In this document: one piece after another, positions 36,278-48,342 of the stretch
Position numbering within the stretch: the first letter of the stretch is position 1
Layout of the letters: every line of letters begins with the position of its first letter
NCBI RefSeq assembly: GCF_030287445.1
Contig: NZ_JASVWB010000002.1
Coordinates: 3,906,001 to 3,970,000, forward strand
Source: Streptomyces sp. ALI-76-A
Lineage (GTDB): Bacteria > Actinomycetota > Actinomycetes > Streptomycetales > Streptomycetaceae
Length of the DNA: 64,000 nucleotides
Reading direction: 5' to 3'
The notes under the pieces: model-generated
What the model was told of the DNA's origin: nothing
The model's input: only the letters and a program-made list of their open reading frames with translations
The model's database searches: none
Program-made: the position numbers and the translations under genes

Positions 36278-37591
36278 CTACGACGCCGGAATCACCGCCG
36301 ACACCCGGAAACCCCCCGCCTCCGTCGGCCCGGACACGAACACCCCGCCCAGCGCGACGACCCGCTCCTTCATCCCCACCAGCCCGTTGCCCCCCGACGG
36401 CAACCGCGCCGAGGACGCGGCCGACACCTCCCCCGGCGGCTCGTTCTCCACCTGCATCGCGATCTCCGACACCCGATGGGCCAGACGCACATGCGTCTTG
36501 GCGCCCGCCGCGTGCTTGTGGACGTTGGTCAACGCCTCCTGCACCACCCGGAACGCCGTCTGCTCGATCTCCGCCGCGTACGACCGCGACTCACCCTCCA
36601 CCGACAGGTCCACCACCATCCCCGCGGCCGCCGACTGCCCCACCAGCACATCCAGATCCGACAGACACGGCCCGTCCGCAGCACCCTCGTCGTCGACGGC
36701 CCGCGAGGCCGCCACCGCCGCCGCCACCCCCACCGCCGCGAGCGGCACGTTCGCCCGCCGCGCCGGCCCGCCCTCAGCGCTGCGCAGGACACCCAGCATC
36801 TCCCGCAACTCGGTCAGCGCCTGCCGCCCCATGTCCCCCACCAGCGCGGCGTTCTTCACCGCCTTCTCGGGATCCTTGCGCGCGACCGCCTGAAGGGCCG
36901 CGGCGTGCACCACCATCAGACTCACCCGGTGCGCCACCACGTCGTGCATCTCCCGCGCGATCCGGGTCCGCTCCTCGTTGCGCGCCCACTCGGCCCGCTC
37001 CTCGGCCCGCTCCGCGAGCAGCTGGAGCTCCCGCTCCAGGCTGTCCGCCCGCTCCCGCAGGCTCTCCATCAGCCGCCGCCGGGCCCCCACGTACAGCCCC
37101 AGCAGCAGCGGCGGCGCGGTCAGTCCGAGCGAGGTGGTGATCGAGGCGAAGGGCACGAACCAGTCCCCGATCGTCAACGCCCCGCGCGCCATGTCCTGCC
37201 GCACCCGCACGAACGTCACGATCAGCGTCCCCACCAGGGACATGCCCGCCAGCGATCCGATGATCCGGCGCGGCAGCTCCGACGCGGCCAGCGTGTACAG
37301 GCCGACGATGCCCATCAGGAAACCCATCTGGGCGGGCGTGATCGCGATCGACACCAGGACGACCGCGATCGGCCACCGCCGCCGGATCACCAGCACGGAC
37401 CCGGCGAACAGCCCGAACACCACCCCCGCCGCCAACGGGATCCCCGCGTCCCGCGCGAAGGGCACCCCCTCCGCGGCACACTCCGCCGCGGACACCACCG
37501 CCAGCCCCACGTCCAGCACCGCACTGCGTCGTCTCGTCCACCACCACGGCCCTCCCCAGGCCGTCGTGCGGTCTTCCCCCGTCGTGGTCAT
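36278..37591 (-). CDS. Sensor histidine kinase (HisKA_3/NarL type), orphan
   Basis: 437 residues. Four to five membrane segments lie in the first 170 residues, followed by a linker coiled coil. The HisKA_3 dimerisation motif is RIAREMHDVVAHRVSLMVVHA (His about 217-218), and the HATPase has FRVVQEALTNVHKHA and GGNGLVGMKERV. The cognate partner would be a LuxR-type response regulator, but none is adjacent. The ATG is close to TAGGCT, suggesting a leaderless message; GGAGG also sits two bases before it. Confidence 0.9.
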   Translation of the reverse strand: MTTTGEDRTTAWGGPWWWTRRRSAVLDVGLAVVSAAECAAEGVPFARDAGIPLAAGVVFGLFAGSVLVIRRRWPIAVVLVSIAITPAQMGFLMGIVGLYTLAASELPRRIIGSLAGMSLVGTLIVTFVRVRQDMARGALTIGDWFVPFASITTSLGLTAPPLLLGLYVGARRRLMESLRERADSLERELQLLAERAEERAEWARNEERTRIAREMHDVVAHRVSLMVVHAAALQAVARKDPEKAVKNAALVGDMGRQALTELREMLGVLRSAEGGPARRANVPLAAVGVAAAVAASRAVDDEGAADGPCLSDLDVLVGQSAAAGMVVDLSVEGESRSYAAEIEQTAFRVVQEALTNVHKHAAGAKTHVRLAHRVSEIAMQVENEPPGEVSAASSARLPSGGNGLVGMKERVVALGGVFVSGPTEAGGFRVSAVIPAS

Positions 37592-37757
37592 GCCTCCAGC
37601 CTACGGTCGGCGGGCGCCCCTTTTCCGGTGAGTTTCGACGACTGGCCTACACCACAGCCCGTCACCGGACGGCGACGAAACAGCCCGATATCCCTCGAAC
37701 TGCTGAATCGCTCACCGTTCGACCCCGGAAGCGATGATTCCGCCGGACGGTATTCTC

Positions 37758-38618
37758 ATGGCACATGCGTCGGGCAAGTACGCGGACTTCGAGGGACTAC
37801 GGGAACGGGCGGTGGCGCTGCGGCGGGCCGGCCTCAGCCGACGCCAGATCCGCGACCGCCTCCAGATCGACAACAACGACCTCCTCAACCGCCTCCTGGA
37901 GGGCCGGCCCCCTCCGGAATGGACGAAACGCCCCAACGCGAAGGACGACCTCAGGGCCAGGGCACGGGAACTCCGCCTCCAGGGCTGGACGTACGACCGG
38001 ATCCAGGCGGAGCTGGGATGCTCCAAGAGCTCGATCTCCCTGTGGGTACGGGACCTGCCGAAGCCGGAGCGGCAGAAGCGGACGCGGGAGGAGGCGTCGG
38101 CGATCGGCAAGCGCGGCTGGGAAGCCACGCTGCGGCGTCGCGAGGACGAACGCCGACACACGAAGGCATCCGCCAGGCAGGCGATCGGCGATCTGTCCGA
38201 GCGGGAGGTGTTCCTGGCGGGCGTGGTCCTCTACTGGGCCGAGGGCGCCAAGGACAAGCCGTACAGCCGCCGCGAGAGGCTGCACTTCATCAACAGCGAC
38301 CCGAACGTCATCAGGCTGTTCCTGCGCTGGCTCGACGTGCTCGGCGTGGAGCGCGAGCGGCTGCGCTTTCGCGTGAACATCCACGAATCGGCCGATGTGG
38401 CGGACGCTGAGGCGTTCTGGGCCGCGCTGGTGGGCGTGGAGCCCTCCGCACTCCAGAGGGCCACCCTCAAGAAACACAACCCGAGGACGAGCCGGAAGAA
38501 CACCGCGGAGGCCTATCGAGGCTGCCTGGCCATCTACGTCACGAAGAGCGCGGACTTGTACCGTCGCATGGAGGGCGCCTGGTACGGCATAGTGTTGGGT
38601 GCCAACCCGGCGACCTGA
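37758..38618 (+). CDS. HTH protein with LAGLIDADG-like C-terminal region
   Basis: 286 residues. Two helix-turn-helix-like segments lie in the first 100 residues: [20 protein letters not shown] and [21 protein letters not shown] followed by [11 protein letters not shown]. After a basic helix, [26 protein letters not shown] with [19 protein letters not shown] and [20 protein letters not shown] resembles a single-motif LAGLIDADG homing-endonuclease-like fold. The family is common in Streptomyces but has no known role. It ends 27 bases before a tRNA gene. Start 37758 matches the usual MAH...GKYADF beginning; 37734 is possible. Confidence 0.7.
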   Translation: MAHASGKYADFEGLRERAVALRRAGLSRRQIRDRLQIDNNDLLNRLLEGRPPPEWTKRPNAKDDLRARARELRLQGWTYDRIQAELGCSKSSISLWVRDLPKPERQKRTREEASAIGKRGWEATLRRREDERRHTKASARQAIGDLSEREVFLAGVVLYWAEGAKDKPYSRRERLHFINSDPNVIRLFLRWLDVLGVERERLRFRVNIHESADVADAEAFWAALVGVEPSALQRATLKKHNPRTSRKNTAEAYRGCLAIYVTKSADLYRRMEGAWYGIVLGANPAT

Positions 38619-38645
38619 CTGAATGTCCGGTTCGGCCGGGTTTGA

Positions 38646-38717
38646 TCCCCCGTGGTGTAATTGGCAGCACTGTGGCTTTTGGTGCCATCTGTCCGGGTTC
38701 GAGTCCTGGCGGGGGAG
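38646..38717 (+). tRNA. tRNA-Gln (UUG)
   Basis: 72 bases. The acceptor stem is TCCCCCG with CGGGGGA; the D-arm is GTGT/GCAC and the anticodon stem GTGGC/GCCAT. The loop TTTTGGT carries anticodon TTG at 38679-38681; the T-arm is CCGGG/CCTGG around TTCGAGT, and the discriminator is G. The CCA end is not encoded. It reads CAA, a rare codon in such a GC-rich genome. Confidence 0.95.
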
Positions 38718-38839
38718 CACGTGCTCAGTTCGGGTCCTGGTCGGTGACGCCACCGTCAGGGCCCACACTCATATCCCCCACGAAACGCCCCGGTATCCTG
38801 CGGATGTCACCTCCCCCTCCACAGCCGAAGGGCAACCCC

Positions 38840-40288
38840 GTGAGCGCCATTCGCCCGGCAGCCGTCGTCGTTCTCGCAGCGGGTGAGGGCACCCGTATGA
38901 AGTCGGCCACACCCAAGGTCCTGCACGAGATCTGCGGCCGTTCCCTCGTGGGCCACGTGCTGGCCGCCGCCCGCGAACTGCGGCCCGAGAACCTCGTGGT
39001 GGTCGTGGGCCACGCCCGCGAGCAGGTCACCGCGCACCTGGCCGGGACCGACACCGACGTACGCACCGCGGTGCAGGAGCGGCAGAACGGCACGGGGCAC
39101 GCCGTGCGGATGGCGCTGGAGGAGCTCGGCGGGCCGGTCGACGGGACCGTCGTGGTCGTGTGCGGGGACACTCCGCTGCTCACCGGCGGGACGCTGCGGC
39201 AGCTCGCCGCCACCCACTCCGCCGACGGCAACGCCGTGACCGTGCTGACCGCCGAGGTGCCGGACGCCACCGGGTACGGCCGGATCGTGCGGGACGGCAC
39301 CTCCGGGGCCGTGACGGCGATCGTGGAGCACAAGGACGCCTCCGAGGCGCAGCGGTCCGTGCGGGAGATCAACTCCGGGGTGTTCGCGTTCGACGGGCAG
39401 TTGCTGGCGGACGCGCTCGGCAAGGTCCGTACGGACAACTCGCAGGGTGAGGAGTATCTGACCGACGTGCTCGGGATCCTGCGGGAGGCCGGGCACCGGG
39501 TGGGGGCCTGTGTCGCCGGCGACCATCGTGAGATCGCCGGGATCAACAACCGGGTGCAGTTGTCCGCGGCGCGCCGGATCCTCAACGACCGGCTGCTGGA
39601 GCAGGCCATGCTCGCCGGTGTGACCGTGATCGATCCCGCGACCACCTGGATCGACGTCACGGTCACGTTCGAGCAGGACGCGGTGGTGCATCCGGGGACG
39701 CAGCTGCACGGTTCGACGCATCTGGGGCGGGGTGCGGAGGTGGGTCCCAACAGCCGGCTGACGCACACCCGGGTGGGCGCGGGTGCCCGGGTGGACACCA
39801 CGGTCGCCGACGGTGCCGAGGTGGGGCCGGAGGCGATGGTGGGGCCGTACGCGTATCTGCGGCCCGGGACCCGGCTGGGGCTCGGGTCGAAGGTGGGGAC
39901 GTACGTGGAGACGAAGAACGCCACCATCGGGGAGGGGACGAAGGTCCCGCACCTGTCGTACGTGGGTGACGCGACGATCGGTGAGTTCACCAACATCGGT
40001 GCGGCGAGTGTGTTCGTGAACTACGACGGGCAGGACAAGCACCACACGACGGTCGGCTCGCACTGCCGGACCGGTTCGGACAACATGTTTGTGGCGCCTG
40101 TCACGGTCGGGGACGGCGCGTACACCGCCGCGGGGTCCGTGATCACGAAGGATGTGCCGCCCGGTTCGCTGGCCGTGGCCCGCGGTCAGCAGCGGAATAT
40201 CGAGGGTTGGGTGGCTCGTAAGCGTCCGGGGAGCGCGGCGGCGAAGGCGGCCGAGGCGGCCTCCCGTCGGGGGGACGGCGAGGACTGA
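38840..40288 (+). CDS. glmU: Bifunctional UDP-GlcNAc pyrophosphorylase / GlcN-1-P acetyltransferase
   Basis: 482 residues from a GTG at 38840, eight bases after AAGGG. The N-terminal uridyltransferase has [11 protein letters not shown] (12-22), QNGTGHAV and the EHKDAS/NSGVFAF core. The C-terminal left-handed beta-helix has repeated hexapeptides and the acetyltransferase loop [20 protein letters not shown]. It makes UDP-GlcNAc for peptidoglycan. It heads the conserved glmU-prs-rplY-pth group. A small TCACGG/CCGTGA hairpin at 40308-40323 follows it. Confidence 0.97.
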   Translation: MSAIRPAAVVVLAAGEGTRMKSATPKVLHEICGRSLVGHVLAAARELRPENLVVVVGHAREQVTAHLAGTDTDVRTAVQERQNGTGHAVRMALEELGGPVDGTVVVVCGDTPLLTGGTLRQLAATHSADGNAVTVLTAEVPDATGYGRIVRDGTSGAVTAIVEHKDASEAQRSVREINSGVFAFDGQLLADALGKVRTDNSQGEEYLTDVLGILREAGHRVGACVAGDHREIAGINNRVQLSAARRILNDRLLEQAMLAGVTVIDPATTWIDVTVTFEQDAVVHPGTQLHGSTHLGRGAEVGPNSRLTHTRVGAGARVDTTVADGAEVGPEAMVGPYAYLRPGTRLGLGSKVGTYVETKNATIGEGTKVPHLSYVGDATIGEFTNIGAASVFVNYDGQDKHHTTVGSHCRTGSDNMFVAPVTVGDGAYTAAGSVITKDVPPGSLAVARGQQRNIEGWVARKRPGSAAAKAAEAASRRGDGED

Positions 40289-40421
40289 CCGGAAACGGGC
40301 GCGCCTGTCACGGCGTACCGTGATAGGTGCACACCCGCACCCCACCAGCCGTGACGGCCCCTCGCAGCCAGCTGAGACGGTCGTCCGGTACCCGCTGAGA
40401 AACCTCTGAGGAGACAGTGCT

Positions 40422-41402
40422 GTGACCGGGATCAAGACGACCGGCGAGAAGAAGATGATGTTCTTCTCCGGCCGCGCCCACCCCGAGCTTGCCGAGGAGG
40501 TCGCCCAGCAGTTGGGTGTCGGGGTCGTCCCGACGAAGGCCTTCGACTTCGCGAACGGTGAGATCTATGTGCGTTATGAGGAGTCGGCGCGTGGCGCGGA
40601 CTGTTTTCTGATCCAGAGCCACACGGCTCCGATCAACAAGTGGATCATGGAGCAGTTGATCATGATCGACGCGCTGAAGCGCGCGTCGGCCCGCTCCATC
40701 ACCGTCATCGTGCCGTTCTACGGTTACGCGCGGCAGGACAAGAAGCACCGTGGGCGTGAACCCATCTCGGCGCGTCTGATCGCGGACATGATGAAGACCG
40801 CGGGCGCGCACCGGCTGCTGACCGTGGATCTGCACACGGACCAGATCCAGGGCTTCTTCGACGGCCCGGTGGACCATCTCTTCGCCCTTCCCCTTCTGGC
40901 GGACTACGTGGGCAAGAAGGTCGACAGGGACAAGCTGACGGTCGTGTCGCCGGACGCGGGCCGGGTGCGGGTCGCCGACCGCTGGTGCGACCGGCTGGGT
41001 GCGCCGCTGGCGATCGTGCACAAGCGGCGCGACAAGGACGTGGCGAACCAGGTGACCGTCCACGAGGTCGTGGGTGAGGTCAAGGGGCGGGTGTGTGTGC
41101 TCGTCGACGACATGATCGACACGGGTGGCACGATCTGCGCCGCGGCGGACGCCCTGTTCGCGCACGGTGCGGAGGACGTCATCGTGACGGCGACGCACGG
41201 TGTGCTGTCGGGTCCGGCGGCGGACCGGCTGAAGAACTCGCGGGTGAGCGAGTTCGTCTTCACCAACACGCTGCCGACGCCGGGTGAGCTGAGCGGTGAC
41301 CTGGACAAGATCACGGTGTTGTCGATCGCGCCGACGATCGCGAGCGCGGTGCGCGAGGTGTTCGAGGACGGTTCGGTGACGAGCCTGTTCGACGAGCACT
41401 GA
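40422..41402 (+). CDS. prs: Ribose-phosphate pyrophosphokinase
   Basis: 326 residues from a GTG behind GAGGAGA. It has the class I PRPP synthetase motifs: FANGEIYVRYEESARG, the flexible-loop segment YARQDKKHRGREPISA, the VDLHTDQIQGFFDGPVDHL substrate motif and the PRPP loop VLVDDMIDTGGTI (about 225-237). It makes PRPP for nucleotide, His and Trp synthesis. It is located between glmU and rplY as in most actinomycetes. Confidence 0.97.
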   Translation: MTGIKTTGEKKMMFFSGRAHPELAEEVAQQLGVGVVPTKAFDFANGEIYVRYEESARGADCFLIQSHTAPINKWIMEQLIMIDALKRASARSITVIVPFYGYARQDKKHRGREPISARLIADMMKTAGAHRLLTVDLHTDQIQGFFDGPVDHLFALPLLADYVGKKVDRDKLTVVSPDAGRVRVADRWCDRLGAPLAIVHKRRDKDVANQVTVHEVVGEVKGRVCVLVDDMIDTGGTICAAADALFAHGAEDVIVTATHGVLSGPAADRLKNSRVSEFVFTNTLPTPGELSGDLDKITVLSIAPTIASAVREVFEDGSVTSLFDEH

Positions 41403-41440
41403 GGGTTCCCCTCCTGCCTCCTGGTTCGCTGAAGATCCTT

Positions 41441-41499
41441 TTGGTTACGGCCTCCCTCGCCGAGTAGACTGCCGGAGTTGCTCGGCGAGGGAGGCCGTA
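41441..41499 (+). promoter_or_regulatory. rplY promoter embedded in a 19-bp hairpin (prs terminator)
   Basis: Arms 41446-41464 and 41481-41499 pair perfectly around a 16-base loop. TTGGTT (41441-41446), 18 bases and TAGACT (41465-41470) form a promoter whose -10 lies in the loop. Readthrough RNA from prs would contain the whole terminator-like stem, while RNA started here (near 41477) carries only the 3' arm. Confidence 0.7.
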
Positions 41500-41597
41500 C
41501 CCATGCGGTGCGGCTGTCCGTTATCGACGCGCTCTTCGTAGCAGGCCGTTCGTGGCCGGGTGACCATCCTTTCTCACCACTACGAGGAGTGAAGAAC

Positions 41598-42185
41598 ATG
41601 TCCGAGGTCAAGCTCGCCGCCGAGCCCCGCACCGAGTTCGGCAAGGGCGCCGCGCGCCGCATCCGTCGCGAGAACAAGGTCCCGGGTGTCGTGTACGGCC
41701 ACGGTGCCGACCCGGTCCACATCAAGCTTCCGGGTCACGAGCTGCTGCTGGCGCTGCGCACCCCGAACGTCCTGCTGTCCCTGGACATCGAGGGCAAGAC
41801 CCAGCTGGCCATCCCGAAGGCCGTGCAGCGTGACGCGATCAAGGGCTTCCTGGAGCACGTCGACCTGCTGCTGGTCCGCAGTGGCGAGAAGGTCAACGTC
41901 GAGATCTACGTGCAGACCGAGGGTGAGCTGGCGCCGGGCGCCTACCTGGTGGAGCACGTGATGAACACGCTGACCGTCGAGGCCGAGGCCACGCACATCC
42001 CCGAGTCGGTCACCGTCTCCATCGAGGGCCTGGCGGCCGGCGACTCCATCCTCGCCAAGGACGTCCCGCTGCCGTCCGGTACCACGCTGGCCGTGGACGA
42101 GGACGCGGTCGTCCTGCAGGTGCTGTCGGCGCAGGCGGAGGAGGCCTCCGGCGAGGCCGAGGGCGACGAGGCCGCCGAGGCCTGA
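41598..42185 (+). CDS. rplY: 50S ribosomal protein L25/general stress protein Ctc
   Basis: 195 residues, ATG behind GAGGAG. The N-terminal L25 domain ([29 protein letters not shown]) binds 5S rRNA. The C-terminal TL5/Ctc beta domain ([23 protein letters not shown]) and an acidic Glu/Ala-rich tail complete the long, Ctc-type form. It is expressed from its own promoter in the upstream hairpin. Confidence 0.96.
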   Translation: MSEVKLAAEPRTEFGKGAARRIRRENKVPGVVYGHGADPVHIKLPGHELLLALRTPNVLLSLDIEGKTQLAIPKAVQRDAIKGFLEHVDLLLVRSGEKVNVEIYVQTEGELAPGAYLVEHVMNTLTVEAEATHIPESVTVSIEGLAAGDSILAKDVPLPSGTTLAVDEDAVVLQVLSAQAEEASGEAEGDEAAEA

Positions 42186-42206
42186 TCCTCGCTGTCATCG
42201 GTTCGT

Positions 42207-42238
42207 CAGCCGCTGTTCCCTTCGGGGGGCAGCGGCTG
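42207..42238 (+). terminator. Hairpin between rplY and pth
   Basis: CAGCCGCTG (42207-42215) pairs with CAGCGGCTG (42230-42238), immediately after rplY and 24 bases before the pth start. Confidence 0.7.
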
Positions 42239-42261
42239 GCGCATATCAAGGAGACACAGAC

Positions 42262-42858
42262 GTGACGACCGACGCGGGCGCCCCCTGGCTGATCGTGGGT
42301 CTCGGCAATCCGGGGCCGGAGTACGCCAAGAACCGGCACAACGTGGGGTTCATGGTGGCCGATCTGCTGGCCGAGCGGATCGGGGGCCGGTTCAAGCGGG
42401 CCGGGAAGGCGCAGGCGCAGGTCGTCGAGGGGCGGATCGGGCCGCCGGGGCCGGGGAACCGGCGGGTGGTGCTGGCGAAGCCGATGTCGTACATGAACCT
42501 GTCGGGCGGGCCGGTGAACGCGCTCAGGGAGTTCTACAAGGTGCCGTTGGCGAACGTGGTGGCCGTCCATGACGAGCTGGACATCGACTACGGGACGCTG
42601 CGGCTCAAGCTGGGCGGCGGGGACAACGGGCACAACGGGCTGAAGTCGATGACGAAGGCGATGGGGGCGGACTACCACCGGGTGCGGTTCGGGATCGGGC
42701 GGCCGCCGGGGCGTATGCAGGTCGCGGACTTCGTGCTGAAGGACTTCTCGTCGGCGGAGCGCAAGGAGCTGGACTACCTCGTGGACCGGGCGGCGGACGC
42801 GGTCGAGGCGCTCGTCATCGAGGGTCTGGAGCGGGCGCAAAGCACGTACAACTCCTGA
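42262..42858 (+). CDS. pth: Peptidyl-tRNA hydrolase
   Basis: 198 residues from a GTG behind AAGGAG. It has the Pth motifs [21 protein letters not shown] (catalytic His in RHNVG), [26 protein letters not shown] and GHNGLKSM. It recycles tRNA from prematurely released peptidyl-tRNA. It follows rplY with only a small hairpin between. Confidence 0.96.
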   Translation: MTTDAGAPWLIVGLGNPGPEYAKNRHNVGFMVADLLAERIGGRFKRAGKAQAQVVEGRIGPPGPGNRRVVLAKPMSYMNLSGGPVNALREFYKVPLANVVAVHDELDIDYGTLRLKLGGGDNGHNGLKSMTKAMGADYHRVRFGIGRPPGRMQVADFVLKDFSSAERKELDYLVDRAADAVEALVIEGLERAQSTYNS

Positions 42859-42885
42859 CTTGTCCGTCTGCCGGCGGTGGCGGAG

Positions 42886-42915
42886 TTGACCGGGCGCGGG
42901 GCCATGGCCAATGAT
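42886..42915 (+). promoter_or_regulatory. Promoter for a leaderless membrane-protein gene
   Basis: TTGACC (42886-42891), 18 bases and AATGAT (42910-42915) place the transcription start at or next to the ATG at 42923. Confidence 0.55.
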
Positions 42916-42922
42916 CCCGGCC

Positions 42923-43411
42923 ATGCCTGCCACCGCCTCCTCCCGCCGGACCTCGGTCGTCGCGCTGCGGCTGGGGCGGATCGTGGCGATGGGTACGGTC
43001 GCGGTGCTGATCCTGATCGCGGGCGTGTGGGCGTCCTGGGGCACGGCTCACCACGTGATGCTCACCAAGGGGCGGGAGCGGGGCACGGTCCAGGTGACGC
43101 GGTGCGAGGCGGACACCTGCACGGGTCCGTACACGCCGGTGTCGGTCGGGTCGACGGCGCGCGGGAGCGTGGTCGTCGAGCACACGGTCGCCGTGCGCGA
43201 GGGGCGGACGTACGACGTGGTCGTCAAGCCGGGCAGTGACGAGGTGGTGCGGTCGGGTCCGGCCGGGGTCCTGTACGCGTGGGTGCCGTTGGGCGGGGCG
43301 CTGCTGCTGGCGTCGGTGGTGGTGGCGGGCGGGCTGCGGCGGACGCGGGCGGCGTGGGTGCTGGCGGGGTCGGGGATCGCCTTGCTCACGGCGGCGTTCG
43401 TGACGGCCTGA
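42923..43411 (+). CDS. Membrane protein of unknown function
   Basis: 162 residues. One hydrophobic helix lies near residues 20-40 (VAMGTVAVLILIAGVWASWG). An extracytoplasmic segment with two cysteines (RCEADTCTGPYTPV) follows, then two C-terminal helices. The layout recalls small Streptomyces membrane proteins with an external beta domain; no family is recognised. The ATG at 42923 is chosen because a promoter fits a leaderless message. Confidence 0.7.
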   Translation: MPATASSRRTSVVALRLGRIVAMGTVAVLILIAGVWASWGTAHHVMLTKGRERGTVQVTRCEADTCTGPYTPVSVGSTARGSVVVEHTVAVREGRTYDVVVKPGSDEVVRSGPAGVLYAWVPLGGALLLASVVVAGGLRRTRAAWVLAGSGIALLTAAFVTA

Positions 43412-43521
43412 GGGGTTCTGAGGGGTTCCGGGTCTCCCGTCGGTGGCGGCGGCGGTGCCGGTCGTCGCGGGCGGTCACCCGCTGTTCCGGCGCCGCGGGT
43501 GGGTCTGACTCCGCGCGTGAG

Positions 43522-43555
43522 GGTGCCCCCGGACTCGTCCGCGTCCGGGGGCACC
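43522..43555. terminator. Bidirectional terminator between membrane protein gene and ppc
   Basis: GGTGCCCCCGGA (43522-43533) pairs with TCCGGGGGCACC (43544-43555) around a ten-base loop, 20 bases past the ppc stop. Confidence 0.8.
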
Positions 43556-43574
43556 GTCCTGTCAGGGCCGTTCG

Positions 43575-46316
<2,742 letters not shown>

Positions 46317-46484
46317 AGGTGCGGCTCCTTGCAGTGTTGAAGCTCGTCCGGGAGGGAACCCGGAGGGTGGTCGGGCGGCTGACGCCGCTTGCGGACCGGG
46401 ACATCCGGGCAGATAAAGAGCGGACCGCGCTGTCCGACCGACACAAGGATAGGTGTCCGTGCGGCCGCGCAGGCTGTCGGCCTC

Positions 46485-46549
46485 TTGCCGCGGGACTGAG
46501 CGCTGCCATACTTACGATGCCGTAGGTTACGGAACCGTAGGAAGTACGG
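46485..46549 (+). promoter_or_regulatory. Desaturase-tetR promoter with TACGG/CCGTA operator array
   Basis: TTGCCG (46485-46490), 16 bases and CATACT (46507-46512) are followed by alternating half-sites: CCGTA 46520-46524, TACGG 46528-46532, CCGTA 46535-46539 and TACGG 46545-46549. They form overlapping dyads over the predicted start. The coupled downstream TetR is the obvious candidate ligand. Confidence 0.7.
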
Positions 46550-46605
46550 CCCGGTTCTCGTCGACCCGGTGTCTGTCTCAATCCAAGACCCCACAGGGGA
46601 CGCGC

Positions 46606-47616
46606 ATGACCTCTAGCTCCGACGTGATCGAAGACTCTTCGAAGCCGACCGACGGAACTCCCCCGCCCTCCGCCACCCTGGGCGGGGAGCAGAAGCGTTC
46701 GATCGAGCAGATCACCCTGCTGCTCTTCATCACCGTCCCCTTCCTCGCGCTGCTGGCGGCGGTGCCGCTGGCGTGGGGCTGGGGCGTGAGCTGGCTCGAT
46801 CTCGGCCTGCTGGTCTTCTTCTACTTCCTGGGCTGCCACGGCATCACGATCGGCTTCCACCGCTACTTCACCCACGGCTCCTTCAAGGCGAAGCGACCGC
46901 TGCGGATCGCGCTGGCGATCGCCGGGTCGATGGCGGTCGAGGGGCCGCTGGTGCGCTGGGTGGCCGACCACCGCAAGCACCACAAGTTCTCCGACGCGGA
47001 CGGCGACCCGCACTCGCCCTGGCGGTTCGGTGAGACGGTTCCGGCGCTGATGAAGGGCCTGTGGTGGGCGCACATCGGCTGGATGTTCGACGAGGAGCAG
47101 ACGCCGCAGGACAAGTACGCGCCGGATCTGATCAAGGACCGGGCGATCCGGATGATCTCCCGCCAGTTCATCCTGTGGGCGCTCCTGTCGCTGGCGCTGC
47201 CCCCGCTGATCGGCGGGCTGGTGACGGGGTCCTGGTGGGGCGCGTTCACCGCGTTCTTCTGGGGCTCGCTGGTCCGGGTGGCGCTGCTGCACCACGTCAC
47301 CTGGTCGATCAACTCGATCTGCCACGCGGTCGGCAGGCGGCCGTTCAAGTCGCGGGACCGCTCGGGGAACGTGTGGTGGCTGGCGGTGCTGTCCTGCGGT
47401 GAGTCCTGGCACAACCTGCACCACGCGGACCCGACGTCGGCGCGGCACGGGGTGGAGCGGGGCCAGGTGGACTCCTCGGCCCGTTTCATCCGCTTCTTCG
47501 AGCTGCTCGGCTGGGCGTACGACGTGCGCTGGCCGTCACGCTCGCGTATCGATTCCCGCCGTAACCCGGAGCAGGACGGTTCCCGACGCAAGAAGGAGAC
47601 CGCCGAGGCGGCATGA
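46606..47616 (+). CDS. Acyl-CoA delta-9 desaturase
   Basis: 336 residues. The three histidine boxes of membrane di-iron desaturases are present: HRYFTH, HRKHH and HNLHH, with four or so hydrophobic segments. It introduces a double bond into acyl chains, adjusting membrane fluidity. The upstream GGGGA and the operator just before it support ATG 46606. It is translationally coupled to the TetR gene through an ATGA. Confidence 0.94.
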   Translation: MTSSSDVIEDSSKPTDGTPPPSATLGGEQKRSIEQITLLLFITVPFLALLAAVPLAWGWGVSWLDLGLLVFFYFLGCHGITIGFHRYFTHGSFKAKRPLRIALAIAGSMAVEGPLVRWVADHRKHHKFSDADGDPHSPWRFGETVPALMKGLWWAHIGWMFDEEQTPQDKYAPDLIKDRAIRMISRQFILWALLSLALPPLIGGLVTGSWWGAFTAFFWGSLVRVALLHHVTWSINSICHAVGRRPFKSRDRSGNVWWLAVLSCGESWHNLHHADPTSARHGVERGQVDSSARFIRFFELLGWAYDVRWPSRSRIDSRRNPEQDGSRRKKETAEAA

Positions 47617-48290
47617 TTGACGCCGTGGCGACCGACTCCAGCAGCACCCCGAGCAATGAGAAGCCGCGGCGTGCGCGTCGCACCCGGATGACCGGTGCGG
47701 AGCGCCGCCAGCAGCTGCTGGAGATCGGTCGCACCCTGTTCGCGGCGAAGGGTTTCGAGGGCACGTCGGTGGAGGAGATCGCGGCGAAGGCCGGGGTGTC
47801 CAAGCCGGTGGTGTACGAGCACTTCGGCGGCAAGGAGGGCCTGTACGCGGTGGTGGTGGACCGAGAGATGCGCCGCCTGCTGGACATGGTGACGAGTTCC
47901 CTCACCGCCGGTCACCCCCGCGAGCTGTGCGAGCAGGCGGCGTTCGCGCTGCTGGACTACATCGAGGAGTACACGGACGGTTTCCGCATCCTGGTCCGCG
48001 ACTCCCCCATCCCGCAGTCGACGGGTTCCTTCGCGTCGCTGATCTCGGACATCGCGACCCAGGTGGAGGACATCCTGGGCCGCGAGTTCAAGAGCCGCGG
48101 TTTCGACCCGAAACTGGCCCCCCTGTACGCGCAGGCCCTGGTCGGCATGGTCGCCCTGACCGGCCAGTGGTGGCTGGACGTCCGCCGCCCGAAGAAGGCG
48201 GAGGTCGCCGCGCACCTGGTGAACCTCGCCTGGCACGGCCTGGACGGGCTGGAGGCCAAGCCGCACCTGATAGGGCGGCGCAAGAGCTGA
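47613..48290 (+). CDS. TetR-family regulator coupled to the desaturase
   Basis: 225 residues. The ATG overlaps the desaturase TGA. A basic N-terminal tail (EKPRRARRTRMTGAERR) precedes a canonical TetR helix-turn-helix (VEEIAAKAGVSKPVVYEHFGGKEGLY). The C-terminal half is a fatty-acid-regulator-like ligand domain. Context suggests it senses acyl-CoA or free fatty acid and represses the desaturase operon. Confidence 0.92.
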   Translation: MIDAVATDSSSTPSNEKPRRARRTRMTGAERRQQLLEIGRTLFAAKGFEGTSVEEIAAKAGVSKPVVYEHFGGKEGLYAVVVDREMRRLLDMVTSSLTAGHPRELCEQAAFALLDYIEEYTDGFRILVRDSPIPQSTGSFASLISDIATQVEDILGREFKSRGFDPKLAPLYAQALVGMVALTGQWWLDVRRPKKAEVAAHLVNLAWHGLDGLEAKPHLIGRRKS

Positions 48291-48342
48291 CGCCGGCCGT
48301 CGTGCCCGGGCCGATCGCGCGGGCCGGTGGCGGCGGGCACCG

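Noticed and set aside
38646..38717. tRNA-Gln considered as an integration site of a mobile element
   Set aside because: No duplicated 3' tRNA end, integrase or GC shift is visible; glmU follows directly as in the core genome.
40308..40323. Small hairpin after glmU considered as a terminator
   Set aside because: Only a six-bp stem, too weak to call; glmU and prs may be cotranscribed.
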